In this document: one piece after another, positions 11,901-22,733 of the stretch
Layout of the letters: every line of letters begins with the position of its first letter
How positions within the stretch are numbered: the first letter of the stretch is position 1
NCBI GenBank assembly: GCA_963932465.1
Contig: OZ010791.1
Span: 622,859,800-622,923,799, forward strand
Origin: Maratus speciosus
Taxonomy: Eukaryota; Arthropoda; Arachnida; Araneae; Salticidae
Reading direction: 5' to 3'
DNA: 64,000 bases
The notes under the pieces: model-generated
Database searches by the model: none
Told to the model about the DNA's origin: nothing
What the model saw: the letters and a program-made list of their open reading frames with translations, nothing else
Program-made: the position numbers and the translations under genes

Positions 11901-14403
11901 GTGTGAAAAGTAATTCAAGAAAATAAATTATTGTTTAGTGCAATTTGGATGGTAATTTCAGGAAGATTTGTCAGGGACAGTTTAAGAGCAGAAGATAACA
12001 TTGAATGATGACCAGTCATGCAACGAGCTAAGAACAGTAACAAGTGGGTTTGACCGAGAAAATAGAGGTAAGACCCCGGACATTTAATGCAAGAGTACAT
12101 TGAGATAATTGATTACACTGAAAGCGTAGGTGCGATTGATGAAATGGATTCTCTTAATACGAAAGCTAAAATATAGAACTTGGATTCGGTGCTATTGTCA
12201 GGTTTATGACGTTAATCAGGCACATGTTTAACGTAAATAAATATTTAATTAAATTTCCTCGTTTATTATGCAGTGTATTATTATCTACGTACTTGAGTTA
12301 TGGGCACATTTTCTTAACTACGAGATTAAAATGGGTGAAATGTGTGATAAGTAATTCAAGAAAAGAAACTATTCTTTAGTGCAATTTGGATGGTAATTCA
12401 GGAAGACTTGCAACTGTAAAAGGCAGAGTTTAAGAACAGACGATAACCTTGAATGATGATCTGTCACGCGACAAGCTTTCAACAGCAACAATTGAGTTTG
12501 ACCGTGGAAATAGAGGTAAGACTCCAGACATTAATGGAAAAGTGCATTGAGCTATTGGATTTCGTCTCCAATCTCACGGAAAGCGTAGGTGCGATTGATG
12601 AAATGGGTTCACTTAATTCCTGAGTTAAAATATAGAACTTCGATTCGGTGCTATAATCAGGTTTGTGACGTTAATCAGGCACAGGTTTAACGTAAATATC
12701 TATTTAATTAATTTCATTTTTTTCGGTTATTATGTTTGTCAGTGTATTATTATCTATGTACTTGAGTTATGGACACATTTTCTTAAGTACGATATTTAAA
12801 TGGATGAAAGGTAATTCAAGAAGAGAAGTTATTGTTTAGTGCAATTTTGATTGTAATTCAGGAAGATTTGTAACAGTAAAAGGGAGAGTTTACTAGCAGA
12901 ATGTAACCTTGAATGATCACCTGTCACGGGACAAGCTATCAACAACACGTGGGTTTGACCGTGAAAATAGAGGTAAGACCCCAAAGATTTTATGGAAAAG
13001 TGCATTGAGCTATTGGATATCGTCTCGAATCTCACTGAAAGCGTACGTGCGATTGATGAAATAAATTCTCTGAATTCCTGAGTTAAAATATAGAACTTGG
13101 ATTCGGTGCTATTGTCAGATTTATGACGTTAATCAGCACATGTTTAACGTAAATAACTATTTAATTAATGTCGTAATAACTATTTAATAAATTTCTTCGT
13201 TTATTATGTTTGTCAGTGTATTATTATCTACGTACTTGAGTTATGGTCGCATATTTTTAACTATGAAATTAAAATGGGTGAAAGGTGTGATTAGTAATTC
13301 AAGAAAATAAATTATTTTTTAGTGCAATTTGGATGGTAATTCAGGAAGATTTGCAAAAGTAAAAGGGAGAGTTTAAGAGCGGAAGATAACCTTGAATGAT
13401 GACCTGTTACGGGACAAGCTATCAAAAGCAACAAGTGGGTTTGACCGTGGAAATGGAGGTAAAACCGCAGACATTAATGGAAAGGTCATTGAGCTATTAG
13501 ATATCGTCTCGAATCTCACTGAAAGCGTAGGTGCGATTGATGAAATGGGTTCCCTTAATTCCTAAGTTAAAATATAGAACTTGGATTCGGTGCTATGTCA
13601 GGTTTATGACGTTTATCAGGCACATGTTTAACGTAAATAACTATTTAATTAATTTCATTTTCTTCGTTTATTATGTTTGTCAGTGTATTATTATCTACGT
13701 ACTTGAGTTATGGACACATATTTTTAACTATGAAATTAAAATCGGTGAAAAGTGTGATTAGTAATTCAAGAAAATAAATTATTTTTTAGTGCAATTTGGA
13801 TGGTAATTCACGAAGATTTGCAAAAGTAAAAGGGAGAGTTTAAAGCGGAAGATAACCTTGAATGATGACCTGTTACGCGACAAGCTATCAAAAGCAACAA
13901 GTGGGTTTGACTGTGGAAATAGAGGTAAAACCCCAGACATTAATGGAAAGTGCATTGAGCTATTGGATATCATCTCAAAGCTCACTGAAAGCGTAGGTGC
14001 GATTGATGAAATGGGTTCTCTTAATTCCTGAGCTAAAATATAGAACTTAGATTCGGTGCTATTGTCAAATTTATGACGTTAATCAGGCACATGTTTAACG
14101 TAAATAACTATTTAATTAATTTCATTTTCTTCGTTTATTATGTTTGTCAGTGTATTATTATCTACGTACTTGAGTTATGGACACATATTTTTAACTACGA
14201 GATTAAAATGGGTGAAAGGTGTGATAAGTAATTCAAGAAAATAAATTATTTTTTAGTGCAATTTGGATGGTAATTCAGAAAGATTTGTAACAGTAAAGGG
14301 GAGAGCTTAAGAGCAACGGATAACCTCGAATAATGACCTGTCATGGGACAAGCTATCAAGAGCAACAAGTGGGTTTGACCGTGAAAATAGAGGTAAGACA
14401 CCC

Positions 14404-14436
<33 letters not shown>

Positions 14437-14620
14437 TATGGAAGAGGTCATTGAGCTGGAAGCATTGTTTACTGCAATTTGGATGGTAATTCAGGAAGAT
14501 AAGTAACAGTAAAAGAGAGTGTTTAAGAGCAGAAGATAACCTTGAATAATGACATGTCACGGGAAAAGCTATCAGCAGCAACATGTGGGTTTGACCGTGA
14601 AAATAGTGGCAATGTATAAG
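8908..14620 (+). repeat. Satellite array, ~12 monomers of ~465 bp, with higher-order structure
   Basis: Monomers start (at the TGGGTTCTCTTAATTC-type motif) near 8,911, 9,381, 9,852, 10,298, 10,763, 11,227, 11,700, 12,145, 12,604, 13,062, 13,546 and 14,012; spacing is 445-484 bp. Each contains tatagaacttggattcggtg, a run of TA-rich DNA, tgggtgaaaggtgtga, and a conserved stretch around gcattgagctattgga. Monomers 2-5 match monomers 6-8 with an offset of about 1,847 bp, shown by shared diagnostic changes. The last unit is disrupted by a C(21)A(10) tract at 14,405-14,435 and a partial duplication. Several minus-strand frames of 60-112 codons lie in the array; they repeat with the monomer and look like chance frames. 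Confidence 0.9.
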
Positions 14621-14649
14621 TTGTTAAACATTCTTTCCTTTTAATTCGA

Positions 14650-15470
14650 TCTTCTTTTTTCGGATCCTTTTCATTCTCAGACTTTCAAAGCCTGAGAAGT
14701 AATGTGCCCGCAGGGTTCTGTATGGACGTAAGTAACGCAATAACTCCCGATAGAAATATCCGATTCGCTTCAAATTTTTTTCTAGGATCATTTTGATAAG
14801 GCGTTTCCCTGATTAATCTTGTGGGTTTATTGGTTAAGTATAAAGATGGGGAGAACAGGGTTCAAATCCCCCCCTTAAGTTAGATAAATGGGTTTTTCAG
14901 ACAGAATTTTCCAATTTGCATGAAATTTTGCAAATAGGTCCATTCTGATAAGGTGCTTTTCCGATTATTTTGGGGGTTCATTTGTTAAGTATAATGGGGG
15001 GGGACGGGGCCTCCCCCCCTTAATTTAGATAAGTTGGTGTTTCAGGCAGAATTATCCGATTTGCATCAAAATTTGTAAATAGGTTCATTCTGATAAGGCT
15101 CTTCTTTTATTACTTTTGGGAAGTTCATTGGTTAAGTATAAAGAGGGGCTCGGGGTCTAATCTTCCTTAATTTAGATAAATGGGTTTTTTCGGCAGAATT
15201 AACCGATTTGCCTCAAATTTTGCAAATAGGTTCATTCTGATAAGATACTTTTACTAGTTTTGGAGGTTCATTAGTTAAGTATAAAGGGAAACGGGGGCTA
15301 ACCCCTCCCCTCTTGGTTTAGATAAATGGATTTTTCTGTCCGATTTACTTGAAATTTTGTTTACTGGTTTATTCTGATAAGGGCTTCCATGATGAGATTT
15401 GGAGGCTCGCTCATGTGTTAAGTATAAAAAGGGGAAAGGGCGGGAGGCTAAGTCCCACTTAATTTATTTT
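14650..15470 (-). repeat. Right inverted arm of satellite composite (~155-bp units)
   Basis: Five or so units in opposite orientation to the left arm. Each has ggttcattggttaagtata, tttagataaatgggttttt, aattatccgatttgc and cattctgataaggcg. Unit spacing is about 130-155 bp. Small G and C runs (for example near 15,000) vary between units. Together the arms enclose the satellite, an architecture like foldback elements, in which long inverted termini are built from short tandem repeats. Confidence 0.85.
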
Positions 15471-16267
15471 TGAAGGGGCGTTGTTCTTTGAAATAAGAGT
15501 ATAATACCCAATTAGTGTGAATAGCCTGTGAGCTCAGTGCCATCAGTTTAACTGGGCACTTTTCAATTTATTTTCTTTAGTTATTCTCCAGTTTCTACAT
15601 CCCAGTTAATACCCTGAGCCCAGTAGGGACCGGGTCGTGCCCTCTTAAACTTTTTGTACACCATGCATTTTTCACTCCCAATTTTCTCTCCTTCTCAGTG
15701 CATAATTTTAAAGTTGATTCTTGGACTCTTCTCCTCAGACCGACACCCTCACAATTTTATAATAATAAGTTAGGCATACATATATATATTATAATATATA
15801 TGTATGGCCGCGGCGAGCGGCCTCTTTTCGTTCGCAGCCCTTTATTCTACTCTTATTCTGACTCTTTGGCGGAAGCTAGGTTCCAAGGTCCCCAGCAGCG
15901 ACCGGAGTGTAAAAGACTCTAGAGGAAGGCAGGTTGAAAAAAAAAATTGAAGCCACCGAATGACTCCTGCTGCATCGAGCATATTATCCAAGTTGACATG
16001 TAATAAAAGAATGTGCCAGCACAATCAGATTTGTATTATTTGTTGATCCTTATTTTCTGTTACAGGCAAGTTTATTTTCTTAAAGTCTTGGCTTTATTTA
16101 GGTGTAGTATAAAAATGCTAATAATGAGTCGTAGTTCTCTATAGAAACAATAACTTTAAAATACATAGAATAGATCATCTTTTCTCTCCTTAAAATGAGT
16201 AGATAATAAAGCTATAGTTTCCAGAATAGTTTCATTTAATTATCGGCTCTCTTCTTCATGTGAGCAG
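15471..16267. other. Non-coding; small GC-rich patch
   Basis: No gene is supported. A (TA)-rich palindromic stretch at about 15,780-15,806 is followed by a GC-richer patch (15,808-15,930) with a frame of about 40 codons on the plus strand that ends at 15,922. The translation resembles nothing I can name. The rest is AT-rich. Confidence 0.4.
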
Positions 16268-16325
16268 AGAGTAGTTAACCCGACAACCAGAGAACACGTT
16301 CCTCTGTTGTCGGACGAACTACTCT
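16268..16325. other. Near-perfect 58-bp hairpin
   Basis: AGAGTAGTT at 16,268 pairs with AACTACTCT ending at 16,325, followed inward by CCGACAAC / GTTGTCGG and AGAG(A)AC / GTTCCTCT, leaving only about two unpaired bases at the centre. One 3-bp internal mismatch is seen. No coding sequence surrounds it. It may be a small foldback remnant or a structured RNA element; no further motif identifies it. Confidence 0.7.
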
Positions 16326-17370
16326 TTGAAATTATAGTTGTGTCCATATTCGTTTCATGGGGGGAAAAAGAAGAACTCGTTCCATGCATTTCTTCATTTC
16401 AAGTTAAAAATGTAATTTCTGAATGTAATTGTAATATTGCAGATTGTGTAAACGAACATTTTGTGTGTACAGGGGAACAAAAATGAGTCGTGATGGCGAT
16501 GGGAAAGAACATGCGAAAAATAATGAAATGATTACAAAAGAAAAAAAAAAAAGAAAAGAAACGAGATGACGGAACCAAATACGGTTTCGTACACAATCAG
16601 ATTGAAAACCCTTAATTCATAAAACTGAATTTTACTCATATTAGGCAATTTTTTCTAGATTTTATATTAGTATTAGATTTGATATTTACGGCGTGATCCA
16701 AAATACACATACACACGAACAGTTATAAGAAAGTCATTACACACGCAATGATAGTACGGTCCAGTTTTCTCAGAAATTTGCAGAAAGACATGGATTTTTT
16801 TAATAACGAAATTTTCATTACCAGGAAAAAAAAAACAGTTTCCACAATAAAACGGCATTTCAGTTGTGCCAGTATTTTATACAGCGGCACAGCACCGTTC
16901 ACGACAGAACTAGGATTTGTCGACTCAATTTGACGGATGCCATATAGTCCAGTCAATCTAGGATTCTGCCTGGAAAGTTTTTTTTCTCCTTCTTCCTTTA
17001 TGTTTTTGGGGATGCTGAACACGATTTTAAACTTTGCCACCTCGTATCTGGTCGGCTTAAAAAGTTATAAGTGAAAAACTATCGAGGATTTTTCGGGTTT
17101 TCCATTGTTGTCGCTAGAGGATTAAACTTTTTTGAAAAAACTGCTACACCAAATTAAACTAGAAAAAATTTCCTACATTTTTCATATACAAGGTTTTTTT
17201 TTCTAAGATCAATACTTTGGCAATACGAGCAAAAAGAATTTTAGTGATACATTCAAATTCCATCATCGGAGCACGAAAACGCAATACAATCACAATGCAT
17301 CCTTTTCAATCACCAATTTGAAGCATTTTAGTTAATTGCATTTCGAATACGTATGTGGGAAAGCAAAAAG
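16326..17370. other. AT-rich DNA, no gene seen
   Basis: Overlapping short frames on both strands at 16,400-17,040 have no domain I recognise, and they overlap one another in antisense, which argues against coding. No terminal repeats found. Confidence 0.45.
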
Positions 17371-17460
17371 ATGAGGGGTTGTATCCAAATATAGTAGTAC
17401 GTGCAATATTGTGTACGCTATCTTGGAACTAATCAACAGATATTTGATACAACCCCTCAT
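17371..17460. mobile_element. 90-bp foldback MITE-like element
   Basis: The arm ATGAGGGGTTGTATCCAAAT (17,371-17,390, continuing 2 bp) is repeated in reverse complement at 17,440-17,460 (ends AACCCCTCAT). One mismatch is visible in about 21 bp. The loop is 47 bp. Size and symmetry fit a miniature inverted-repeat element, or the two terminal repeats of a larger element after an internal deletion. Confidence 0.7.
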
Positions 17461-18410
17461 GTTTTGGGGAACAACGGATTTCGAGCTTATTCTATCGACG
17501 ATAATTTTCAGAATTTTTAAGCTATGATTTAGAGACTTTCACAAAAGTTGCTCTATATACTTAGCTAATACAATATGCATATTATATTTTGATTGCATTC
17601 GCGCATGTGCAGTGAAACATTTTTTAATAAACCTGCTCATTTTTCATCCAATTTTTATTATTTTTTAATTCTGATTGCAGGGTATTATGCACAGTGTTGT
17701 TTGTCATATTTTCTGAAAAGAACTTTTTTTTATATATTAAGAACTTTGCAAATTATAAGCAAACAACTTGGCGAAATTTGTGACTGTTTTTATAAAAACC
17801 TTAATTTCTATACGAGTGTACATTCTGTCCTCATAAAAATGAACACAGTATATTACAATAAACCACTTAATCATAATCTCGAGTTTGAACGCTTTTGCTA
17901 CATTAATTTTTACAGGGTTATCCAAAAGATATACGTCCTTTTTCATTTTGTTGCCGGTCCCCTATGGGGAATCGAGAAAAACTCTTCGTCGAAACATATG
18001 ACCTCTATAATGTTTACACACCTGCATTTTCAGGATAATTCCTCATGTATTTTTTCTAGATATTTAACAAAAAGTCTAAAATCGCAAGTGGGCGGTCACC
18101 TTTGGCCATGTAGTGTATCTTGGCACCAGGTAGTGCTTTTCCAAGAGTTTTTCGAAAGAAATTTAAGTCGTTCTGTATAATATTATGCACAATAAGTTTT
18201 AAATTTGTGTTGCAGGGTAATTTTTTTTCAGTTAATTATTTTACATTTCAAAATTGATTAACTTCATAATGTTAAAATGATTTATGCCTATTGGTAGCAC
18301 CAATTAAATGCATTTTAATTGTGATTCCAAAGAAGTTTTCAATTACTGTTTTTCAACTTAAATTTTTTTGAAAATTTCATAAAAGGATTTATGATAGTAC
18401 TCATTATGGC
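17461..18410. other. Non-coding, with one transposon-like end
   Basis: A plus-strand frame of 195 codons spans 17,593-18,180, but its composition (Phe/Tyr/Ser-rich from AT-rich DNA) and lack of any recognised motif make it a likely chance frame. TACAGGGTTATCCAAAAGAT at 17,911-17,930 resembles a mariner terminal repeat after TA; I could not find a convincing partner end. Confidence 0.35.
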
Positions 18411-18536
18411 TAAACTTGCTGCAAAAAGTCTCGAGCAAACGAAGCGAGCTGGGGACACGTAGCGGTTCCAATGTGAATTTTGTCGCAATTCACGGGGGTT
18501 GACGAGCATTATTGGACAGGGGGAAGGGCCCCCTAA
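18411..18536 (+). mobile_element. Helitron 3' end remnant
   Basis: The segment ends in a GC-rich hairpin (GGGG-AAG-GGCCCC at about 18,520-18,534) followed by CTAA and then T. This is the Helitron 3' signature: a short hairpin a few bases before CTRR, inserted next to T. Upstream, cacgggggttgacgagc is a diverged version of the gggggttggcgagcg motif that precedes the ends of the Helitrons at 41,402 and 62,644. Only the terminal ~120 bp can be recognised; the 5' limit is not seen. Confidence 0.7.
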
Positions 18537-18543
18537 TATACTA

Positions 18544-18720
18544 CAGTCGAACCTCGTTAACGCGAACACTCAAGAAGAAACTTTTTTTGTTTGTGTTAAA
18601 AGTAGTTCGTGTTATCTGAACTTAAATACATTACATATACAACTGGACAGGGCAATCGGAAACAGTTCGTGCTAAAAGTAATTCGCGTTAAGCGTGTTCG
18701 TGTTAACGAGGTTTGAAGGT
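18544..18720. mobile_element. Pogo/Tigger-type MITE, ~177 bp
   Basis: It begins CAGTCGAACCTCGTTAACGC after TA (18,542-18,543) and ends with the inverse of a closely related sequence (tgttaacgaggtttgaagg) before TA. Terminal repeats of about 25-30 bp and a TA target duplication fit a non-autonomous pogo/Tigger element. No coding capacity. It lies 7 bp from the Helitron end. Confidence 0.8.
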
Positions 18721-19744
18721 ATATATTTCTAAATAAATAAAGTTTTCTATTCATTTCCTGACATTAATATTTTTTATTCAGTAAGAACATTTCATTCATT
18801 TTCATTAAGACATCTACAGGAACTATGCAGATTTTTGAAAAATATTCTCGTTCATTTATTTTTTCATGATTGTCATGTAATTCATGTCATGCAAATATAT
18901 ATAATCTACAAATAGCGAATCTGAATAATCTTTACTGTATTTTTTTTTTTTTTTGCCCATACTTATTTTAGATTTCCGGTCAAAGCACTCAGTCAATGGG
19001 GAGCAAATGTCCTTGACCCACTTCCTTCAAAATGGTCACGCTGGCGAAGGTTAAAGGGGAAACGTTCTTCTGTTGATCGCTTCTTCAACTTCAAATCGTT
19101 TTTTTTTTCTTTTTTCTTTTTTTTTTTTTTTTTTCAAATAAGCTGAAATTTCAAAATCTGTTTAGAGTTTTTTTGGAGACTGCTCTTTTGCTTGAAAAAA
19201 GAGTGGGATTGATAGCGATTTCCAAAGAAAGAAAGAAACAGAAAAGGTCCTTTCATGTTTACTGAAAGAAGCCGCTAATGGGTAAAAAATACACAGCCAT
19301 GGCCACCCACATGGGGGAATTTCAGAATGTTTGTTGAATGACAAAAAAAAAAAAAAAAAAATAATAATAATAATAATAAGGATTGTGTCCTGCTAAAATG
19401 CATAGGGCGTGTTAATTTCTTTAAAACACAACTTGGTAAATTGAATCTTTCCTTATGTACCGTCAGTTAACCCTATCTATCAACGCGTTTCATATTGGCA
19501 ACATACCCAAAAATCAATGTTACTTATACAGCGAGCTTTAACAGACGATTTTTAGCCCCCGGTATGCTATTTCTTTTCTCCCAGCAGTTAAAGTGTCGTC
19601 TCCAAAAAATAACGTTCCGTTGTATAAGCCAGTCGTCAGACAAAGCAAAAGTATCATTGTACGGAATAATCTTTGCTGCAATTTTTTTAACTTCTAAGCA
19701 TCGCACATTTTCAATTTTTATACCGTCGTATTCGGGAAAAAAAG
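18721..19744. other. Non-coding with T-rich and A-rich tracts
   Basis: Apart from the 48-codon patch above, nothing is recognised. Long T tracts lie at about 18,938-18,955 and 19,100-19,134, and A/(AAT) tracts at 19,343-19,378. Two antisense-overlapping frames at 19,495-19,856 have no known motif. Confidence 0.4.
18968..19111 (+). pseudogene. Possible BEL/Pao-type pol fragment
   Basis: A GC-richer patch in otherwise AT-rich DNA has a plus-strand frame open for about 45 codons. Its translation includes LSQWGANVLDPLPSKWSRW, which resembles the D-P-L-P ... W segment of BEL/Pao retrotransposon polyproteins as I remember the family. It is preceded by a long pyrimidine tract and TTTTAG, so a host exon with a splice acceptor is the alternative. 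It runs into a T-rich tract at 19,100. The assignment is tentative. Confidence 0.25.
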
Positions 19745-20282
19745 TATTTTTAAACGCAATTCGTTTGAAAACTGCATCTCCATTAATTTTTGAAGCATTA
19801 ATTTTTTTGTAGTTTTTAGCGACATTTGTTTCAAATTGGCAACTCAAGTACTCCATTTCTGTAGAAAGTAAAAGAAAAATAGCAATTATTATTGTTGCAG
19901 GTTTCTCATAAAAAATGAAAAAAAAATGTAATTAAAATACGTGCTATTTTGAAAAAATGTAAAAGAATGATTTCTGATAAAACATGGAGCTATTATAAAC
20001 TAAATTTAATTTTAAGTATTTATATTAATATTGCAAACAAATGAAGGCATATGAATCATGAGATAGCCGATTTTTTGTGTCGAGTTTCTTGAATGACAAA
20101 ATCTCTTTTTTTTTTATTTGTGTATTATTCAGCGATAGTCACGTCCTATGCATATTTTACTGTAGATGTTGTTTAAGACTGGATCGTGAATGAGGAATTC
20201 TTCAGAAGATGCGGATGACGTCATTTTATATAAAATAAAAGCGTGTGTTTTAAGTCTTAAAACTGAACTATCTATATTTATA
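19745..20282 (+). repeat. Repeat X, copy 1, left half
   Basis: Homologous to 48,066-48,362 plus 49,615-49,870 on the same strand. Shared landmarks are tttgaaaactg, ggcaactcaagtactccatt, aaaacatggagctattataa, caaatgaatg/caaatgaagg, and gatgacgtcattttat-like sequence. This copy lacks the 1.25-kb insertion found in copy 2; the empty site is TATA at about 20,021-20,024. The right half of X resumes at 22,727. No coding region is seen. Confidence 0.8.
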
Positions 20283-20312
20283 TTCATATATATATATATA
20301 TATATATATATC
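20283..20312. repeat. (TA)n tract flanking element Y
   Basis: A TA dinucleotide run that, with the run at 22,693-22,727, brackets element Y. In copy 2 of X the corresponding place (about 49,866-49,893) has only a short TA-rich sequence, so Y appears to have inserted into a TA tract, or the tract grew around the insertion. Confidence 0.75.
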
Positions 20313-20886
20313 TTATGGATTCCATGTGCGGGAATCTATTTTGAAAATCTACTGGGAATTTATTCGGTAAGTTGTGTAAGATTTCTATTGCTATAAATTA
20401 AATATTTAATGGGTTGTAGTGTTTGTTTTTTTCATTTCATGCCATTTAATAATGTTCTGTTTTTATCTTGAGACTATTCTTTTGGATCTATTGGTTGTTC
20501 GAGTACAGGAGAAAATTTTTTTTCAGCTTTAAGCTTTTTTCTCACAGAAAACAACCAATTTGCTTATATCATTGAATTCTGTACTCTTGAAAACGTAATT
20601 CAATATATAAGTTTTTCAATTTTTTCGGAATCCATATTCTTCGTTTTTTATTTTTCCTTATTAATTCTTCTAATTAAGTATAAGGTACTTTATTTTATAC
20701 ATACAGTTCTATATTATAGGTTTGTGGCATCCATTTTAGGTAGCTTTCTTTACAAAAAGCTACCTATTGCAGCCGTTCGGAGGAAAGCGATTTCAAAAAA
20801 TTTTGATATATTTTCATCGATCATGACCCCCAGACCCCGAAACCACCCTCCGTTCAAAATTGATATATATATATATATATATATAT

Positions 20887-20932
<46 letters not shown>

Positions 20933-22691
20933 GACCTATGTCACACTGTAACTGTCGTATTTATGAACCGATTTGGATGTAATTCGGTGTGTACATAGTA
21001 CATACCAATGTCTCGACCGAGTTCGTTGGCCAGCTTCATCCGCCATTTTGTTTCAAAATGGCGGCCATTTAAAAATTTTAAAAAAATTTAAAATTTAAAA
21101 TGTGGTACCAAAAAATTGAAAATGGAAAAATATTTTTTTCTTATGTATTTGACCTTTATACAAAGACTCCGTAGCAGTTTTTGTTTCGTCTATATCTTAA
21201 AAAATGGCTGAGTTATAGCATTTTGAATTTCTAGCGAAGCTGACATTTTGAAACGTCCTGAATTTTGTCACGCGATAAAAGGCGTATTTATGAACCGATT
21301 TGGATGTAACTTCGTTTATACATAGTACAGACCAATGTCTCAACCGAGTTCGTTAGCCAGCTTCATCCGCCATTTTGTTTAAAAATGGCGGCCATTTAAA
21401 ATTTTAAGAAAAATTTAAATTTGAAATGTGGTACCAAAAAATTGAAAATTGAAAAAATATTTTTTTCTTATGTGTTTGACCTCGATAAAAAGATTCGGGA
21501 GCAGTTTTTGTTTCGTCTATATCTTAAAAAATGGCTGAGTTATAGCATTTTGAATTTCTAGCGTGGCTGGCATTTTGAAACGCCCTGATTTTTTTCACGC
21601 GATAACAGGCGTATTTATGAACCGATTTGAATGTAACTTGGTTTGTACATAGTACATACCAATGTTTCGACCAAGTTTGTTGACCAGCTTTATTCGCCAT
21701 CTTGTTTCAAAAGGGTTGCCATTTTTTTAAAAAAATGTAATTTAAAATTTAAAATGAGGTATTAAAAAATTGGAAAATGAAAAAGATTTTTTTTTATGTG
21801 TTTGGCCTTGATACAAAGATTCTGGAGCAGTTTTTGTTTCTGAAAATTTGTTCTTTTGTTTATATCTTAAAAAGTGGTTGAATTATAGCACTTTGAATTT
21901 CTATCATGGCTAACACTTTGAAACGATCTTGTATTTGTCTCACGATACCACACGTATTCGCCTATTTCGATGGAAGAAGGCATGTGGATAGTATGCATCA
22001 ATATCTCGACCAAGTTCGCTGGCCAGCTTCATCAGCCATCTTGTTTCAAAATGGCGGCCATTAAATTAAAATATATATATATTTAAAGTGAGGTGCAAAA
22101 AAATTAGAAATTGAAAAAGGTTTCTTTCTTAAGTATTTGACCTTGATATAAGGATTCAGGAGCATTTTTTGTTTGTCTTTATCTTAAAAAATGGCTCAGA
22201 TATAGCAGTTTCAATTTCTTACGTGGGTGACATTTTGAAAAATATGATTTTTTGCCTGCGACAGCACTCGTATATATCAACCGATTCCGATGTGAGTGAG
22301 CATGTGCACAGCAATTACTAAGGTCTCGACCAAGTTCACTGGTTAGCCTCATCCACCATGTTGTCTTAAAATGGCAGGCACTTTAAGAAATCGCCGAATT
22401 TGGCAGCAAAATATAAGTTACTTTAAATAAAAGCAGCTTGGATAAAGCTGACTAATTTTGCGAAATTCTCATTCATAATGATTTGGTATTGATAAAAATT
22501 AGTATTGAATCTCCTACATTCGGTTTCCACTTAATTGAGCTTCGTGAGTTTGAATAATATAAGTTGGCTTTTTTAAAATAAGGAATATGAAAGCTACCTC
22601 TTCCTCCCGGCACTGGCCGGAAGGACTTTTTATTGTCAATCATTCACAATAATGCGGTTTTTGATGATGGTCGGTAATGTTTAATTAATGG

Positions 22692-22692
<1 letters not shown>
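20313..22692 (+). mobile_element. Element Y, copy 1, carrying element Z
   Basis: The outer parts (20,313-20,738 and about 22,616-22,692) match, in reverse complement, a shorter copy at about 33,523-34,035. Landmarks are tggattccatgtgcggga, gtacaggagaaaatttttt, and ggtcggtaatgtttaattaa. The copy at 33.5 kb lacks the inner 1.9 kb, which identifies Z as a separate insertion into Y. No coding capacity. Confidence 0.75.
20739..22615 (+). mobile_element. Element Z: short TIRs around a 327-bp tandem array
   Basis: It starts AGGTAGCTTTC and ends near GAAAGCTACCT (22,588-22,598) with a GC-rich tail. Inside, from about 20,956 to 22,430, five units of 316-343 bp repeat; each starts near cgtatttatgaaccgattt and contains ccgccattttgtttcaaaat, ggcggccattt and ttaaaaaatggctgagttat. 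The first two intervals are both 327 bp and the later units are more diverged. A long (TA)n run (20,862-20,930) precedes the array. No open frame. Confidence 0.75.

Positions 22693-22726
<34 letters not shown>

Positions 22727-22733
<7 letters not shown>

Noticed and set aside
10068..14584. Series of minus-strand frames of 60-112 codons with similar sequence (MYSCIKCPGSYLYF type)
   Set aside because: They repeat with the satellite monomer, vary in length with each indel and have no known motif; chance frames in a tandem repeat.
17593..18180. 195-codon plus-strand frame
   Set aside because: Longest simple frame in its area, but composition follows the AT-rich DNA, a transposon-like end lies within it and no domain is recognisable.
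20724..20951. 75-codon frame ending in Ile-Tyr repeats
   Set aside because: Its second half is a translated (TA)n tract and its first half is the end of element Z.
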